A stretch of 64,000 nucleotides of DNA from contig NZ_CP113519.1 in NCBI RefSeq assembly GCF_026723825.1, forward strand, positions 3,348,001 through 3,412,000, given 5' to 3'. The notes under the pieces are model-generated. The model had not been told where the DNA came from and ran no database searches. It worked only from the letters and a program-made list of their open reading frames with translations. Origin of the DNA: Pseudomonas sp. GOM7 (GTDB lineage Bacteria; Pseudomonadota; Gammaproteobacteria; Pseudomonadales; Pseudomonadaceae). The position numbers were made by a program, and so were the translations under genes. The number at the start of each line of letters is the position of its first letter. The first letter of the stretch is position 1. This document shows, in pieces, positions 39,311 to 50,215 of the stretch.

Positions 39311-39358
39311 TTAACATGTTAATGAAACCGCCCATGCATCTTTCGGTAACATGTTAAC
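39311..39358. promoter_or_regulatory. Pair of TAACATGTTA palindromes
   Basis: TTAACATGTTAA at 39311-39322 and GTAACATGTTAAC at 39346-39358, centres 35 bp apart, just upstream of the AraC-type gene and on the far side of the porin promoter region. Likely operators for a dimeric regulator acting on one or both divergent genes. The remainder of 38963-39376 holds no gene I can support. Confidence 0.7.
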
Positions 39359-39376
39359 AAGTATCAAGGGGTCGCC

Positions 39377-40321
39377 ATGCACGCTCAGCAGGCCACACAC
39401 AGCTCACTCGAAAACTGGCAGCGCTCCATCCAATCCGTTTGCGGCAACTACGAGACCCGCCTGGCCTTCAACAGCACCCTGTTCATCGGTGATGTCCATG
39501 CCAAGGAACATGCCGGTCTGACGCTGGCGCACCTGAAGACCAATGCCGGCCTGATCTCCCGCACGGCCAAGACGGATCGCGACGACGACCGTTACTGCTT
39601 TCTGGTCAGCCAGCGCAGTGGCTGTTCGCAGATATCCCAGAATGGCCAGACCGTAGAGCTAGCACCGGGCGACCTGGTGTTGATGGACTCGGTGGGCTCG
39701 TGCGAGATCACCCCGCATGGGTTGATCGAACATGCCTCCCTGCATCTGCCGCGAGAAGATGTTCTGCGTGCGCTGCGCAACGAGCGCTCGCTGTTCGGCA
39801 AGGTTTCACCTCGATGCACCAGCGGCCGTATGCTGCGCCTGCTGGTCGACCAGCTCTATCTCAACGAAGCGGGCATCCAGGCCGATGCCTGCGAAGGCGA
39901 AGCCATGCTCGGCGCCTTTACCAGCCTGCTCGGCCCAGCCTTGACGCAGCGCGAGCAGGAAGCCGAGATCGCCGACTCGATTGCCGGCAACAGCCTGCGA
40001 CGCCAGGCGCAGCAACTGATCGAGGAATCGCTGAGCCACCCCAACCTGACGCCGGCCGCGCTGGCCAACCGCCTGCAGATCTCCGTGCGCCAGCTCTATC
40101 GACTCTTCGAGGAACAGGGCGACAGCGTTTGCCGTTATATCCAGCGCACCCGACTGCAACGCAGCGCCAGCGATCTGAGCAACCCCAACCTGCGCCGCGA
40201 ATCGATCACCGCGATCGCCTACAAATGGGGCTTTACCGATTCGGCCCACTTCAGTCGCGCGTTCAAGAAGCAGTTCGAGCAATCGCCCAAGGAATACCGC
40301 TCCCAGGCCGTCGATCAGTAA
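39377..40321 (+). CDS. AraC-family regulator, FeaR-like
   Basis: 314 residues: N-terminal AraC_binding_2-type sensing domain (LSQRSGCSQISQNGQTVELAPGDLVLMDS, as in FeaR/NphR), C-terminal double HTH 'ALANRLQISVRQLYRLFEEQGDSV' and 'ITAIAYKWGFTDSAHFSRAFKKQF'. FeaR activates aromatic-amine oxidation in E. coli. The neighbouring minus-strand operon contains SDR and MoaF proteins, which fits control of an amine- or amide-derived pathway; inferred. Confidence 0.92.
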   Translation: MHAQQATHSSLENWQRSIQSVCGNYETRLAFNSTLFIGDVHAKEHAGLTLAHLKTNAGLISRTAKTDRDDDRYCFLVSQRSGCSQISQNGQTVELAPGDLVLMDSVGSCEITPHGLIEHASLHLPREDVLRALRNERSLFGKVSPRCTSGRMLRLLVDQLYLNEAGIQADACEGEAMLGAFTSLLGPALTQREQEAEIADSIAGNSLRRQAQQLIEESLSHPNLTPAALANRLQISVRQLYRLFEEQGDSVCRYIQRTRLQRSASDLSNPNLRRESITAIAYKWGFTDSAHFSRAFKKQFEQSPKEYRSQAVDQ

Positions 40322-40381
40322 CCTAAGGCGGAACGCGACAGGTGTCGGCAGCGGCGACCGAAGGCCACCAGCACCACAGAC

Positions 40382-41152
40382 TCAAGCAAGCGCCGCCTGG
40401 GTTTCCGGCAAGGTCGCGCCACCATCCACAACGATGGTCTGCCCGGTGATATAGCTGGCCGCCTCCGAGGCGAGGAACAGCATGGCGCCGGCAATATCAG
40501 CCGGTTCGCCCAGGCGGCCCAAGGGTACCCCGCGGGCGATATCGGCGCTGTGGGCGCCATCGCCCAGATTGCCCATCGCCGGGGTACGGATCATGCCCGG
40601 CTCGACGCCATTGACCCGTACCCCACGCCTGGCCAGCTCCAGCGCCGCACTGCGGATGAAACCGTTGACCCCGGCCTTGGACGCCGCGTAGTGGCTCAAC
40701 CCCGGATAGGCGACCCGTGGCCCGGTAACCGACGAGGTGACCAGCACGCAGCCCTTGCCCCGCTGCTCGAACAACGGCAACGCGCCCTGGGTGAGCCAGA
40801 ACAGCGCGCTGAGATTCACCGCCAGGGTGCGTTGCAGAATGGTCGGCGTGATCTCGGCGAAGGGCGTCAGAGGAAAGTAGCCGGCGTTATGCACCAGAAT
40901 GTCCAGGCGCTCCAGCCCACTCAGCAAAGCGGCGATGGCGGCTTCGTCGGCCAGGTCGATCGCCAATGCCTGCACCTCGTGCCCCTGGCTCTGCAGTTCA
41001 CGCGCCAGTGCCTGGGCCGGCTGCACCTGCAGATCGGCGATCAGCACGCGCGCCCCGCTGGCAGCAAAGCCTTCGACGATACTGCGACCGATGCCCTGGG
41101 CGCCGCCGGTGACCAGCACGGTCTGCCCGGCGAAATCGAATCGTGCGTTCAT
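40382..41152 (-). CDS. Short-chain dehydrogenase/reductase
   Basis: 256 residues: nucleotide motif T-G-G-A-Q-G-I-G (15-22), 'NAGYFPL', catalytic Ser (VTSSVTGP) and Tyr-x3-Lys (HYAASKAG), C-terminal 'ITGQTIVVDGG'. Asp after strand 2 (IADLQVQ) suggests NAD preference. Last gene of the MFS-amidase-MoaF-SDR-SDR operon; overlaps the previous stop by one base. Confidence 0.93.
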   Translation of the reverse strand: MNARFDFAGQTVLVTGGAQGIGRSIVEGFAASGARVLIADLQVQPAQALARELQSQGHEVQALAIDLADEAAIAALLSGLERLDILVHNAGYFPLTPFAEITPTILQRTLAVNLSALFWLTQGALPLFEQRGKGCVLVTSSVTGPRVAYPGLSHYAASKAGVNGFIRSAALELARRGVRVNGVEPGMIRTPAMGNLGDGAHSADIARGVPLGRLGEPADIAGAMLFLASEAASYITGQTIVVDGGATLPETQAALA

Positions 41153-41946
41153 CAGGCACCTCCCAGACGATCGAACACCAGAGTCGGCACATCGACGATG
41201 CTGGAACCGCCGTCGGCGACGATGCTGGCCCCCGTGATGATCGACGCCTCGTCACTGATCAGGAAACGGCACACGCTGGCGACTTCCTCGGCACTGGCCG
41301 GACGCCGCAAGGGCACGTCGGCGGTGACCCGAGCGTAGGCGGCATCGAGGTCTTCGCCGAAGTGCTGCATCAGCGGTTGCATCTCCTCGTCGGCCATCGG
41401 CGTGCGCACCCAGCCGGGGCACACGCAGTTGACGCGTACGCCCAGTGGGCCGTAATCACGCGCCAGGGAGCGGTTGAGACCGAGCAGCGCATGCTTGGCC
41501 GTGGTGTAGCCACACACCTGCGGGCCGGCGGCCAACGAGGCGATGGAACCGAGCAGGACGATGCTGCCGCGCCGCTCGATCAGCAGCGGCAGGCAGGCTC
41601 GGGCGCTGTGAAAGGCGCTGTCGAGATTGCTGCGCATGGCGGCCTGCCAGCCTTCGTCGGACGTTTGCGTGGCCGTGCCGAGACCATGGCCACCGGCGCA
41701 AGCCAGCAGCGCATCGAGGCCGCCGAAGCGGCTGCGGATCTGCTCGACGAAGCCACTCCAGGCCTCGGCGCTGGCAGCATCGCCGACCAGCACCAGGCCA
41801 CCGGTTTGCGCCGCCACACGCTCCAGTGGCGGGCGGCGACGACCGACCAGCACCAGGTTGTGGCCTTCATCCGCCAGACGCCGGGCGCAGGCTTCACCGA
41901 TGCCGGTGCCGGCCCCTGTAATGAGGATGGTTCTGGGCTCAGTCAT
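41152..41946 (-). CDS. Second short-chain dehydrogenase/reductase of the operon
   Basis: 264 residues: T-G-A-G-T-G-I-G near the start, 'LLACAGGHGLG', catalytic 'GSIASLAAGPQVCGYTTAKHA', 'CPGWVRTPM', 'ITGASIVADGG'. Arg-rich 'VGRRRPPLERV' after strand 2 suggests NADP preference, unlike the neighbour. I start it at 41946 (MTEPRTILITG), overlapping the MoaF stop by 8 nt. A pair of SDRs with different cofactor bias suggests successive redox steps. Confidence 0.92.
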   Translation of the reverse strand: MTEPRTILITGAGTGIGEACARRLADEGHNLVLVGRRRPPLERVAAQTGGLVLVGDAASAEAWSGFVEQIRSRFGGLDALLACAGGHGLGTATQTSDEGWQAAMRSNLDSAFHSARACLPLLIERRGSIVLLGSIASLAAGPQVCGYTTAKHALLGLNRSLARDYGPLGVRVNCVCPGWVRTPMADEEMQPLMQHFGEDLDAAYARVTADVPLRRPASAEEVASVCRFLISDEASIITGASIVADGGSSIVDVPTLVFDRLGGA

Positions 41947-42763
41947 CGCACGCATGCTCCGTGCGGTTGATCACGCTGCAGTAGGAGGCCACCGGGAAGT
42001 TGGACAGTTCGTCGAAGCCGCCACCGGCGTAGCCGAAGATCTTGCCGTCGCTGCGGTGGTTGGCCATGTCGATCATCACCAGGCCCAGGGTCGGCACGAT
42101 CTTCTCGCGCCAGACGAACAGATACAGCTCGTCGCTGATCTTGTAGTAGTGGCAACGATCGGTGTCGCACAGGCCCGCCTCCACACCTTTCAGGCACTGC
42201 CAGGTGTAGAAGTTCTCGTTGAGGTAGATGTGCTCGTAGACCTCGGTCGGGCTGTAGCGATAGAGGTTGCGCAGGCCGACCAGCTCGCGGGTCGGCGCGT
42301 GCGGGCAGGCGCCCTCCTGCCACGGCTTGTCCAGGCTGCCGTGGAAGAACTCGATCTCCACGCCGGTCAGCAGCTTGCCCGCCAGGGCGCGATGGTAGAG
42401 GCCTTCATGGGTCGTCTGGGCGTCCGGCATGCGGCCGATCACTGCGGTGAAGGAAGCGCTGGTCAAGTCCAGCACCAGGCTGATCGACCAGTCCTGGCCG
42501 TTCTCCTGCTTGAGGAAGTCCACCAGGTAGATGCCGGGGCGAACCGAGGTGGCACGGTAGGCAGCACTGCCCTGCGAATGACCATCGGCTGCCTGCCAGC
42601 TCAGACGCTCGGCCTCGAAGCGGTGAGCGATCTGCCAACCATTGGCGAAATGCAGGGTCAGGCTTCGGCCAGTGAGGTCGGCCAGGTTCGGCAGGATGAA
42701 GGATTCCGGGGCGAAGCCATCGGCCAGGGCCCCTACGGTGATCCAGTCGGAATGGGTGCTCAT
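41939..42763 (-). CDS. MoaF-like protein
   Basis: 274 residues with the two-part MoaF layout: N-terminal calycin-like half ('LTLHFANGWQIAHRFEAERLSW') and C-terminal half ('LYLFVWREKIVPTLGLVMIDMANHRSDGKIFGYAG'). MoaF of Klebsiella belongs to the monoamine (tyramine) regulon next to MoaE, itself an SDR; the name does not mean molybdopterin synthesis. Biochemical role unknown. Here it is again followed by SDR genes. Confidence 0.85.
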   Translation of the reverse strand: MSTHSDWITVGALADGFAPESFILPNLADLTGRSLTLHFANGWQIAHRFEAERLSWQAADGHSQGSAAYRATSVRPGIYLVDFLKQENGQDWSISLVLDLTSASFTAVIGRMPDAQTTHEGLYHRALAGKLLTGVEIEFFHGSLDKPWQEGACPHAPTRELVGLRNLYRYSPTEVYEHIYLNENFYTWQCLKGVEAGLCDTDRCHYYKISDELYLFVWREKIVPTLGLVMIDMANHRSDGKIFGYAGGGFDELSNFPVASYCSVINRTEHACDD

Positions 42764-42865
42764 GCTGATATCTCGAAGTGATGGGTGGAGCCTGCATGGT
42801 GCGAGCTCCAGCCAGTTACGCCTATCAACCGGATGGTTGAGAAGCGCACGTTGCCCTGCCCCAAT

Positions 42866-44329
<1,464 letters not shown>

Positions 44330-44348
44330 AGTTAAGTTTCCTTGGGAA

Positions 44349-45590
44349 TCAGGAGTGGGTAGAGAGTGGGTCAGCCAAGCGCTTGCGCTGGATCAGCCCG
44401 GTGACCAGCCACAATGACGCGGCCATAAGGCTGGCCAGCGCCAGCCAGTGAATCGAGGCGCGCAGGTCGCCAGTGAACGCGCCGACCAGCGCCACCACCA
44501 ACGGGCTGACGAACTGGCCGATGTACAGACAGGCCGTGAACAGGCCGAGACCGCGCCCCCGGGTGTTGACGTTCAGTGCGTTCATCACCGGGGCCATGGC
44601 ATTGGGCACCAACAGGCCGGCGCCAAGGCCGTGCACGCTCACCGCCAGCAAGACCTCGTTGTAGCTCTGTGCACGGGTCAGCAGCCACAGGCCCAGCGCC
44701 AGCAAGGTCAACAACGCCACGTTGCAACCAGCGATGCCCAGACCTCGGCGCAGCAGCGGCCAGATCAGCGAACCACCGAGAGTGGCCAGCAGCCCCAGGC
44801 CGGCAGACAGGCCAATCAGGGTACTGGAGGTGATGCCCAACTCCACCAGCAGAACAGGTGTCTGTACCGGCACGATCAGGCTGAGGATCATCCCGCCCAT
44901 GATCAGCAGGTAGCCACTGACCAGCGCCGGAATCGAGACCTGCTCATCGTCCGCGTCGGGCGTCGTTTCCATACGCTCGCGAACCGGCTCCCAGAGCACC
45001 CGGATCATCGCCGGCACCAACAGCAGCGGCAGCAGATAGAGATAGAACGGCAGTCGCCATGACTGCTCGCCCAGCGCCCCGCCGACGACGAAGAACAGTG
45101 CACCCACCAGGCCGATGGTGACCACCTGCAGGTTGACGTAGCGCATGCGCGCCTCACCCCGCCAGTAGTCGGCGATCAGGGTGGCGCAGCAGGTCATGAT
45201 CGCCGCTTCGGTACAGCCGAACAGCAGGCGTACCCCGACGATGGCCGTGAGGTCGTCGAGCAGCGCCGGAATCATTCCCAGCACTGCATACAGCAAGGTC
45301 GCGATGATCAGCAGCGCCTTGCGCCCCACCCGGTCGGCCAACCAGCCAGCCAGCGGCGCACACAGGGCGATGGTCAGGGCCGGCCCGGTCACGGCCAGGG
45401 GTACCAGCAGCTCGGCATGCGCCGAAGTCGGGCCGAACTCGGCGGCCAGCTTCGGCAGCATGGGGGCGACCATCACCGCGCCCATGATGGTCAGGCTGCT
45501 GCCGAGCATCAGTACCACGCCTTCACGCCGACCACTGGCCTGACGGGAGTTGGGCGCCACAGCGCCTGCAAGGGAATGTTCCAGAGACAT
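44349..45590 (-). CDS. MFS transporter heading the amidase operon
   Basis: 413 residues, about twelve membrane helices; motif A 'GWLADRVGRKALLIIA'. Start at MSLEHSLAGA (45590) with GAGG 10 nt upstream. As first gene of the operon it probably imports the amide substrate or exports a product. The 310 bp upstream (45591-45899) hold the promoter and no gene I can support. Confidence 0.9.
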   Translation of the reverse strand: MSLEHSLAGAVAPNSRQASGRREGVVLMLGSSLTIMGAVMVAPMLPKLAAEFGPTSAHAELLVPLAVTGPALTIALCAPLAGWLADRVGRKALLIIATLLYAVLGMIPALLDDLTAIVGVRLLFGCTEAAIMTCCATLIADYWRGEARMRYVNLQVVTIGLVGALFFVVGGALGEQSWRLPFYLYLLPLLLVPAMIRVLWEPVRERMETTPDADDEQVSIPALVSGYLLIMGGMILSLIVPVQTPVLLVELGITSSTLIGLSAGLGLLATLGGSLIWPLLRRGLGIAGCNVALLTLLALGLWLLTRAQSYNEVLLAVSVHGLGAGLLVPNAMAPVMNALNVNTRGRGLGLFTACLYIGQFVSPLVVALVGAFTGDLRASIHWLALASLMAASLWLVTGLIQRKRLADPLSTHS

Positions 45591-45899
45591 GCTGAAGACC
45601 TCGAAGATGTGATGAGGCATCCGCGGCACGTGTCAGAGCATCCCGTTTGGGACAGGGCTCAGGCACTCGCCAAGCGGCTCCGCGACGTCCGGCTCGGTGC
45701 CGCACGCCGGCTTTACGCAGGCATCCTAGGGCGCTGTTCCAGGCCACCGTTATCCAAATTCGGCAGAATGACGGCACCTCCTCTGAGGCTCGGAATGACC
45801 ATCATGGAGCTGCCCAGAAGAGGCGAAAGGAAGCGCAGATCTATACGCGGGGAGAATGGAAAGGCTCACGAGCTGGCCGCATTCGGCACTCTGCAGGCC

Positions 45900-46547
45900 T
45901 TACAGAAAGAGGGTCGCCACCAGCTCGGTGCGATTGCTGACACCCAGTTTGCGGAACAGATTGATCAGATGAGTCTTGACGGTGGGTAGACCGACATCGA
46001 GCCGGCGGGCGATGTCCTTGTTGCTGCAACCGGCTCGCAGCAACTCCGCCACCTGCCATTCCCGCGTCGTCAGTTGCATGCGCGGAGCGATAGACGATGG
46101 CGTTGCCACGGCGACCTCGAACAGCCCCTGCAGTGCCTGCAACTGCCGCAGTTCGTGCATGGCGAAGGTGCCAAGCTCCGCGCCACGCAGCAGCGAGATG
46201 CCCGCCACCGGTCGCCCCTGCTCGAAAGCCAGCACCTCGACGACATCGACGACGCCGAAGCGCTCGAGGAAATCCCCGTAGCGCCGATTGGCGGCGGCGT
46301 CCTGCGCACTCATGCCCAGTTGCAAGGGCACCACACTGCTGCCGGTGCGCTGGCAATTGCGCGGCTGCAGTGGATCGACCTGACGAAAATCGGACAGATA
46401 GCGCTCATGCATGTCCAGGCGCATCTGCTGCAGAAGGAAATCCTGCGGTTCGAGCTGGGCAGCGATGCGATAGAAGACCCCGGCGGAGACGGGTAGCAAA
46501 GCCAGGAAGCTGTTCAGGCAACGTTGCCCCACCTCTGCGTCATGCAT
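45900..46547 (-). CDS. LuxR-type HTH regulator
   Basis: 215 residues; the C-terminal GerE/LuxR HTH is complete ('LTTREWQVAELLRAGCSNKDIARRLDVGLPTVKTHLINLFRKLGVSNRTEL'). The N-terminal 150 residues match neither a receiver nor an AHL-binding domain clearly. Same strand as, and 309 bp upstream of, the MFS-amidase operon, which it probably controls. Confidence 0.9.
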   Translation of the reverse strand: MHDAEVGQRCLNSFLALLPVSAGVFYRIAAQLEPQDFLLQQMRLDMHERYLSDFRQVDPLQPRNCQRTGSSVVPLQLGMSAQDAAANRRYGDFLERFGVVDVVEVLAFEQGRPVAGISLLRGAELGTFAMHELRQLQALQGLFEVAVATPSSIAPRMQLTTREWQVAELLRAGCSNKDIARRLDVGLPTVKTHLINLFRKLGVSNRTELVATLFL

Positions 46548-46608
46548 GATCGCGTGACTCGGTTAGACCCTGGCGACCGAATCGGCCGCCAGAGTGAACG
46601 GCCAGTGG

Positions 46609-46968
46609 TTACACCACGGCCATGTAGTGTTTGGTGAAGCTGTCGCTGAGCACGTCCCACAGCACGGCAGTACCCTTGGTCACGAACCAGCTATCACCAG
46701 CCTTGTAGCGAGTGCTCTGGCCGGTGGCCTCGTCGGTCAGGATGACCTCACCGAACACCACGGTGGCCTGTTCGTTGAACGGATAGACCATGCGGAACTT
46801 GCTCTTGGTCACGGCGAAATAACCGGCGCTGAGCGCATCGGTCGGCGCACCGAAGGTCATCTTGCCGAAGGCCTTGCCCTCGCCTTCGAGAATCTCCGAG
46901 CCCAGGTCGGCAACGGTGCCCCAGGCATCCAGCTCGTTGAGGGTGGTGCCTTGCTTGATAGGCGTCAT
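46609..46968 (-). CDS. Cupin protein (DUF861/EutQ-like)
   Basis: 119 residues, single small cupin: 'FRMVYPFNEQATVVFGEVILTD' and 'YKAGDSWFVTKGTAVLWDVLSD'. The usual metal-binding histidines of cupins are largely absent, as in many DUF861 members. 34 bp downstream of the FAD oxidoreductase gene, so co-transcribed and likely accessory to that oxidation. Confidence 0.88.
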   Translation of the reverse strand: MTPIKQGTTLNELDAWGTVADLGSEILEGEGKAFGKMTFGAPTDALSAGYFAVTKSKFRMVYPFNEQATVVFGEVILTDEATGQSTRYKAGDSWFVTKGTAVLWDVLSDSFTKHYMAVV

Positions 46969-47002
46969 TGGGTATTTCCTCTGTTAATGATCAATGGATG
47001 AA

Positions 47003-48301
47003 TCAGCGGCGCCCGTTCCAGTACCCCGAGAGCTGGTGCCAGGATTTGCCGGCGGTCAGCAGCAACGGACGGATCTGGTCTTTACCGATCACCTGGATGC
47101 GGCGCACCGAACTGATCAGGTCATAGCGTGCCGAGCCCTCGCTCATGCCCTCGGCCAACACCTTGCAGATGATGTGGCTGGGGGTGACGCCGAAGCCCGA
47201 GTAACCCTGTACGAAGAACACATTGGGGTGCTGCGGCAAGGTGCCGATCTGCGGGAACAGGTTGGGGCTGCAGGCCATGGGGCCGCCCCAGGCCAAGTCG
47301 ATCTTCACGTCCTTGAGGTAAGGGAAGATCTTCAGCATCAGGTTGCGGTTCCAGGCCTTGAGGTCGCGTGGAATGTGCTCGACGAAGGGCGTGGCAGAAC
47401 CGAACAGCAAGCGGTTCTCACGGGTAACGCGGTAGTAGTCGATGACCGGGCGAATGTCACTGTAAGCCCCGCGAATCGGGCTGATACGTTCGATCAGCTC
47501 ATCGCTCAGCGGCTCGGTGACCATCTGGAAGGCGTAGGTGTTGATGGTGCTCTTGTGCAGCTCCGGCTCCAGCTTGTTGAGGAAGCTGTCGCAGGCCCAC
47601 AGCAGCTTGCTGGCCTTGACCGAGCCCTTGGCGGTACGCACGGTGACGCGCTCGCCGTAGGTCACTTCCAACGCCGGGCTGTACTCGAAAATCTTCACGC
47701 CGTGGCTGGCCAGCGCCTTGGCCTCGCCCAACAGCAGGTTGAGCGAATGCACGTGACCGGCGCCCATGTGCAGCAGGCCGCAGGAATAGGCATCGGAGCC
47801 GATCATCTGCTTGAGCTCGCTGCCCCGCAGCAGGCGGATCTCCTGCTGCGGGGCGAGCGCCTTGAACTCCTTCTCCCAGGCAGCCAGGGTCTTTTCCTGG
47901 CGAGCGTTGAAACCCATGTAGCCGTAGCCGTGGCAGAAGTCGGCATTGATGGCGTACTTCTCGATCCGGCTCTTGATGATCTGCGCGCCCTGGTCGCTGA
48001 TTTCAAGGATCGCGCGCAGGCCGTCTTCACCCACATCCTTGCGAATCTTCTCCAGGTCATGGCCGATACCCGCCATGATCTGCCCGCCGTTGCGCCCGGT
48101 GCCACCGAAGCCAAGGTAGCGCCCCTCCAGCACGACGATGTTGGTGATGCCCTTCTCGGCCAGCTCCAGAGCCGTGTTGATGCCGGAAAAGCCACCACCG
48201 ATCACGACCACGTCCGCTTCGATATCCGCCTCGAGGGACGGAAAGCTGAGGTCATACTTCTTGGTGGCCGTGTAGTAGGTGGGCGTTTCGATATTGATCA
48301 T
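47003..48301 (-). CDS. FAD-dependent amine/amino-acid oxidase (DAO/PuuB-like)
   Basis: 432 residues: FAD-binding 'ADVVVIGGGFSGINTALELAEKG', 'GFGGTGRNGGQIMAG' and C-terminal 'VFFVQGYSGFGVTPSHIICKVLAEG', the pattern of the glycine/D-amino-acid oxidase and gamma-glutamylputrescine oxidase group. Oxidises a secondary or primary amine with FAD. Start at MINIETPTYY (48301). Operon with the cupin; an AraC-type regulator is divergent. Confidence 0.92.
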   Translation of the reverse strand: MINIETPTYYTATKKYDLSFPSLEADIEADVVVIGGGFSGINTALELAEKGITNIVVLEGRYLGFGGTGRNGGQIMAGIGHDLEKIRKDVGEDGLRAILEISDQGAQIIKSRIEKYAINADFCHGYGYMGFNARQEKTLAAWEKEFKALAPQQEIRLLRGSELKQMIGSDAYSCGLLHMGAGHVHSLNLLLGEAKALASHGVKIFEYSPALEVTYGERVTVRTAKGSVKASKLLWACDSFLNKLEPELHKSTINTYAFQMVTEPLSDELIERISPIRGAYSDIRPVIDYYRVTRENRLLFGSATPFVEHIPRDLKAWNRNLMLKIFPYLKDVKIDLAWGGPMACSPNLFPQIGTLPQHPNVFFVQGYSGFGVTPSHIICKVLAEGMSEGSARYDLISSVRRIQVIGKDQIRPLLLTAGKSWHQLSGYWNGRR

Positions 48302-48982
48302 GGGAAGGACCTGAGTATTCGAGAAGGAACGACTGCTAAACGAGCCCGGCTCCGTGCACGTTGCGTTCTGCTGGATCACATTAGGAACTCAGCGGGCGAG
48401 CACGTCTTGATTCACCCTGCCCTGGCACTTGACCATTGCTGCCAGAGCCTGCGCGCTCAGCGTCTGAAACGCCTCCAGGGCAGCCGCCAGATAGCGAAAC
48501 GCTGTCTCGGCACAGGCGCATCCTGCGATCGAGCGACTACCGCTCATCCGCTGACAGCTTGGCAGCAGCGGTCAATCGGGAGGCACGCTTGATCAAGACA
48601 GTTATACGTCTTAACTTTGTAACATCGTCACTCGCATCGGGCCATCATCCGCTACCCAGGGGTGAGGGCCATGCCAAGCAGAGCCGCCACCTTTCGACCC
48701 TATCCGTTCGAGAGGGGGTCTGCCCCAGTCGCGCCACGAGCCGAACTGAAAGGCTGCTTACTTAAAGAAATCGTCAACAAGAACAACAAAGAACCTTTCC
48801 TTAACTGCAGCTCAGGTGTTTCCCCTGGTGGGAATCGTTTGGTGCCTCACTGGTGACTACCCAGACTCCTCTGGACATGGATCGCCGCAGACGGCAAAAC
48901 GCATGATGCGAATGCCCTCCGCCCTGGAGAATGGCTCATCGGCAAGCACCGCACCGACGGCGTTCGAGCGGACTTAACGAGC
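48302..48982. other. Long intergenic region between oxidase and AraC gene
   Basis: 681 bp without a credible gene. AT-rich promoter-like DNA at about 48590-48630 and 48755-48820; remaining sequence is of average composition. Open frames here lack coding character. Confidence 0.6.
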
Positions 48983-49960
48983 ATGTACGACGTATTCGCT
49001 TCATCCACCGCCTCCCGGCGCAACGGCAACTCTCCCTTTTCCCGGCGCGTCAGCTCGCAAGATATCGACGAGCATGCCGAGCAGGTCAGCGACTGGCAGC
49101 TAACCTACGACCAGATGACCGCTGGCCGCTTTCACGGCGAACTGACGGAATTCAGCCTGGACTGGATGCAGGTCATACGCGACAGAACCAATCAGTCGCT
49201 GATCAAGCGAGGCTCGGCCAAGCCCGGCACCATCAACTTCAGCATTCCGCTCAGCTTCAGCGGTGACTTTTACTGTGACGGCCATCTGGTTTCCGAAGGC
49301 AACGCCCTGGTCGCCCATGCCGATGACCTGCCACAGCTGCGCACGCCCGATGAAATGGATCTGGTGATGATCACCGTGGATCAGAACATCCTGGAGCAGG
49401 AACTGGTTCTGCAGGGTATCGCCTTCGAGAGCACCCACCTGCCCAAGACCTATCAGCTCAAGGGACTGACCTTGCCACAGAACCTGCGCAACATCCTCGC
49501 CGACCTCGAATACGGCTCGGCCCACGCGCAGTTCGACCTGAGCGATGAATGCATACGGCGCCAGTTCCGCGACGCCATCATGCTGCAACTATTCGAGTTG
49601 CTGCCCTCCAGCCAGCCCATCGGCATTACCCCGTCGGCCCGCAAGCGTACCGTCGACCGCGCCTGTGAATATGCCCTGGCCCATCTCGACGAACCCCTGA
49701 GCATCCTCGACATGTGCCACACCCTGGGCGCAAGCCGCCGCAAGCTGCAGTACTGCTTTCAGGAAACCCTCGGCACCAACCCGGTCGCCTACCTGCGCGC
49801 ACTGCGCCTGAACGCGGCGCGGCGCGAACTGCGTCAGGGCGCTGCTCAGGTATCGGTGCAGGAAGTCGCCAGCCGCTGGGGCTTCTGGCACCTCAGCCGC
49901 TTCTCCAGCGAATACCGGGCGATGTTCGGCGAACGCCCCTCGCAAACCCTGCACCGCTAG
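48983..49960 (+). CDS. AraC-family regulator, EutR-like
   Basis: 325 residues: N-terminal sensing region of the EutR kind ('FSLDWMQVIRDRTNQSLIKRGSAKPGTINFSIPL') and C-terminal AraC HTH ('LSILDMCHTLGASRRKLQYCFQETLGTNPVAYLRALRLNAAR', 'VQEVASRWGFWHLSRFSSEYRAMFGERPS'). Divergent from the oxidase-cupin pair and upstream of the DUF1302 cluster; could regulate either. Confidence 0.9.
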   Translation: MYDVFASSTASRRNGNSPFSRRVSSQDIDEHAEQVSDWQLTYDQMTAGRFHGELTEFSLDWMQVIRDRTNQSLIKRGSAKPGTINFSIPLSFSGDFYCDGHLVSEGNALVAHADDLPQLRTPDEMDLVMITVDQNILEQELVLQGIAFESTHLPKTYQLKGLTLPQNLRNILADLEYGSAHAQFDLSDECIRRQFRDAIMLQLFELLPSSQPIGITPSARKRTVDRACEYALAHLDEPLSILDMCHTLGASRRKLQYCFQETLGTNPVAYLRALRLNAARRELRQGAAQVSVQEVASRWGFWHLSRFSSEYRAMFGERPSQTLHR

Positions 49961-49963
49961 CCC

Positions 49964-49990
49964 CGCACAGGGGCGTCGTGCCCCCGTGCG
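49964..49990 (+). terminator. Hairpin after the AraC gene
   Basis: CGCAC-A-GGGGC-GTCGT-GCCCC-C-GTGCG: strong stem 4 bp after the stop codon; no T-run, so possibly a pause or a Rho-assisted end. Confidence 0.55.
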
Positions 49991-50215
49991 CCCCCTCTCC
50001 CGGATGCACCAGATGCACCCGGCGCCCGCCCATGGGTGGCGACCCGATATTTTCTCTCAGCCGCCTGCATCTTTGCCGTTTTTGGCTAACACGCCCTTCG
50101 CCCCCTCCGTAACCTGGCCGTAACGGACGAACTGCCACGTCCTGGCTTCCGCCTATCCGGGCGGGCAAACACACCCTGTTGACAATAAAAATCTCGCAAC
50201 GGAGGTAACTGGGAG

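Noticed and set aside
46994..48592. 532-codon plus-strand open frame
   Set aside because: Antisense to the FAD oxidase, which has complete motifs.
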